This document shows, in pieces, positions 62,397-64,000 of a stretch of DNA of 64,000 bases; positions within the stretch are counted from its first letter, which is position 1; each line of letters opens with the position of its first letter. A model generated the notes under the pieces. That model was not told the DNA's origin. It made no database searches and worked only from the letters and a program-made list of their open reading frames with translations. Source of the stretch: Cytobacillus gottheilii (lineage in GTDB: Bacteria; Bacillota; Bacilli; Bacillales; Cytobacillaceae); NCBI RefSeq assembly GCF_001636345.1, contig NZ_KV440945.1, positions 3,429,354 to 3,493,353 of the forward strand. Direction: 5' to 3'. The position numbers and the translations under genes were made by a program.

Positions 62397-64000
62397 ATGC
62401 AATTTTATCGTGAAAATCAGGAAGATGTACTGCAGCAATTGCAGGCGAATGAAAATGGCCTCTCACAGGAAGAAGTACATAAGCGTTTAGAAAGAGATGG
62501 ATATAACGAAATTAAAGGGAAGGAAAAAGTCCCGACTTGGAAGTTATTTTTAGAGACATTTAAAGACTCGATGGTCATTGTGCTTTTAATTGCGGCTGGT
62601 GTTCAACTTGTTCTTGGAGAAGTCGTTGAATCTTTAATTATTTTCCTAGTGCTCATTATTAATTCAATTATCAGTGTTGTTCAGACGAAAAAGGCGGAAG
62701 GTTCGCTTGAAGCCCTGCAGAGTATGTCGGCACCAAATGCAAAAGTGATCCGGAACGGTGAAAGACAAACCATACCAGCTCGCGAGCTTGTCTCGGGCGA
62801 TATCGTTTTCCTTGAAGCAGGTGATCATATCCCTGCAGACGGCCGGATTCTTGAAAGCGGCTCGTTAAAGGTGAATGAAGGCATGCTGACGGGCGAATCG
62901 GAGGCGGTTGAGAAAAACACCGATACGCTCAGCGAAGATGCTCCACTCGGTGATCGCCGCAATATGGTATTCAGCAGCTCGTTAGTCGTTTACGGACGCG
63001 GCACCTTTGTGGTGACAGGCACTGGGGAGAAAACCGAAATCGGTAAAATTGCCGACATGATTGCCACAGCAGAAGAGAAACAAACTCCTCTGCAGAGAAA
63101 GCTAGATGAGTTCAGCAAGAAGCTCGGCATCGCGATCCTTATTCTCTGTATTCTCATTTTTGCCGTTGAGGTAGGCCGAATCTGGTTCGGCGGCAATACA
63201 GCTGATATGACAACAGCTATCCTAGAGTCTCTTATGTTCGCAGTAGCCGTGGCCGTAGCAGCGATCCCAGAAGCGCTGTCCTCCATTGTCACGATTGTTT
63301 TATCTGTTGGAACAAATAAAATGGCGAGACAGCACGCTATCATTCGAAAGCTGCCGGCAGTCGAAACGCTTGGATCTACAAGTGTTATCTGTACAGATAA
63401 AACAGGAACCCTAACACAGAACAAAATGACAGTGACAAACTATTACATCCCTGGCGAAGGAAATAAAGATAAGCCGCTCGAAAACCCGAACAGCAGTGAG
63501 GAAATGCTTTTCAACATTATGGTCCTCTGTAATGATTCCTATATTAACAACGAAGGAAAAGAAGTTGGCGATCCGACTGAAGTGGCGCTGATTAACTATG
63601 TAGACGATTTTGAGGAAATCCGTGATCAAAACAAACGCGAAGCAGAATTGCCGTTTGATTCGGACCGGAAGTTAATGTCGACTGTCTACACGATCAATGG
63701 CTCTCGGATGATCTTAACAAAGGGCGGTCCAGATGTGATGTTTAATCGGGTCAGCCATGTACTGATCAATGGAAATGAAGAAGTATTAACAGATGAATTT
63801 CTGCAGCAGTTTAAAGATATGAATGAAGAGTATTCTAAGCAAGCCCTTCGTGTTCTCGCTTATGGGTATAAAAAATTGCCGGAGCATCACGGCATTGGAC
63901 ACGAAGATGAAAATGATTTAGTACTAGTTGGCTTAACGGCGATGATGGATCCGCCTCGTGAAGCTGTGTATGGTTCTATTGAGCAAGCAAAGCAGGCTGG
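62397..64000 (+). CDS. P-type cation-transporting ATPase, calcium type (partial)
   Basis: The frame opens at ATG 62397 after GGAAAGGAG and continues past the window, 534 residues so far. N-terminal actuator part with LTGESEAVEK, membrane helices with VAVAAIPEALS (the PEGL-like ion-binding helix), phosphorylation site ICTDKTGTLTQNKM (Asp334) and KGGPDVM in the nucleotide-binding part. This order and PEAL motif fit P-type IIA Ca2+ pumps such as YloB. Metal specificity not tested. Confidence 0.93.
   Translation, partial: MQFYRENQEDVLQQLQANENGLSQEEVHKRLERDGYNEIKGKEKVPTWKLFLETFKDSMVIVLLIAAGVQLVLGEVVESLIIFLVLIINSIISVVQTKKAEGSLEALQSMSAPNAKVIRNGERQTIPARELVSGDIVFLEAGDHIPADGRILESGSLKVNEGMLTGESEAVEKNTDTLSEDAPLGDRRNMVFSSSLVVYGRGTFVVTGTGEKTEIGKIADMIATAEEKQTPLQRKLDEFSKKLGIAILILCILIFAVEVGRIWFGGNTADMTTAILESLMFAVAVAVAAIPEALSSIVTIVLSVGTNKMARQHAIIRKLPAVETLGSTSVICTDKTGTLTQNKMTVTNYYIPGEGNKDKPLENPNSSEEMLFNIMVLCNDSYINNEGKEVGDPTEVALINYVDDFEEIRDQNKREAELPFDSDRKLMSTVYTINGSRMILTKGGPDVMFNRVSHVLINGNEEVLTDEFLQQFKDMNEEYSKQALRVLAYGYKKLPEHHGIGHEDENDLVLVGLTAMMDPPREAVYGSIEQAKQA

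Overview
The window looks like chromosomal DNA of an AT-rich, endospore-forming-type member of the Bacillaceae (Bacillus sensu lato). Supporting signs are strong AGGAGG-type ribosome binding sites, sigma-A promoters, a tyrosyl T-box leader before a TyrZ-type tyrosyl-tRNA synthetase with a MarR gene upstream (as in B. subtilis), LicT-type antitermination of a beta-glucoside operon, Rex operators, guanidine-I and preQ1-I riboswitches, two BceAB-type peptide-antibiotic transporters, and YuzF-like (DUF2642) and DUF3231 proteins typical of Bacillus. No rRNA, tRNA, CRISPR or prophage genes were seen. The species cannot be named from the sequence alone.

Region by region. 1-3.6 kb: beta-glucoside utilisation (6-phospho-beta-glucosidase, PTS EIIBCA, LicT) with two RAT/terminator antitermination sites and a cre box at the promoter. 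3.7-7.3 kb: two tandem YuzF-like genes, then a minus-strand run of NTP pyrophosphohydrolase, HNH nuclease and SUKH-fold protein, and an M23-like protein. 7.5-12 kb: a complete BceRS-BceAB module. 12-15.6 kb: small accessory genes (DUF3885, alpha/beta hydrolase, GNAT) and a truncated haemoglobin. 15.9-18.7 kb: NADH oxidase under Rex-type operators and an Old Yellow Enzyme-family oxidoreductase. 18.8-26.2 kb: tyrS with its T-box, marR, aldo/keto reductase, a LprI-like lipoprotein, the guanidine riboswitch with an SMR exporter pair, DinB, a hydrolase and an acetyltransferase. 26.3-31.7 kb: two intact IS3-family elements. The second sits, with a 5-bp target duplication, inside one of three copies of a roughly 315-bp dispersed repeat.

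31.9-37.7 kb holds the most striking locus: a complete D-Ala-D-Ser glycopeptide-resistance type cluster in the order vanR, vanS, VanG-like ligase, vanXY, vanT. Between vanS and the ligase there is a tandem 11-bp VanR-box-like repeat, a -10 box and a perfect 13-bp intrinsic terminator stem immediately before the ligase RBS, which suggests activation plus attenuation. A FicA-Fic toxin-antitoxin pair follows directly.

38.8-49 kb carries PadR/HAAS genes, small unknown genes, an SgrR-type regulator divergent from a Ham1-like pyrophosphatase and an MFS transporter, a membrane-protein gene flanked by direct 93-bp repeats, DUF3231 and a YdaG-like protein. 49.1-53.7 kb has a BceAB pair without its own two-component system, a 12-bp tandem repeat array ending in a perfect palindrome, and an autoregulated-looking padR-DUF2812 operon. 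54.4-55.2 kb is gene-free and repeat-rich. 55.2-64 kb has a vWA protein next to a macro-domain protein with a C-terminal helical (XRE-like) part, a queuosine-precursor transporter with a preQ1-I riboswitch and two terminators in its leader, a papain-like (YiiX) protein, a 7TM diguanylate cyclase, an aldo/keto reductase, a 21-bp-repeat coiled-coil gene, and the 5' part of a P-type calcium-ATPase cut by the window end.

Together the genes suggest a soil-type organism with several cell-wall antibiotic responses (van cluster, two Bce systems), redox control by Rex, and considerable RNA-based regulation.
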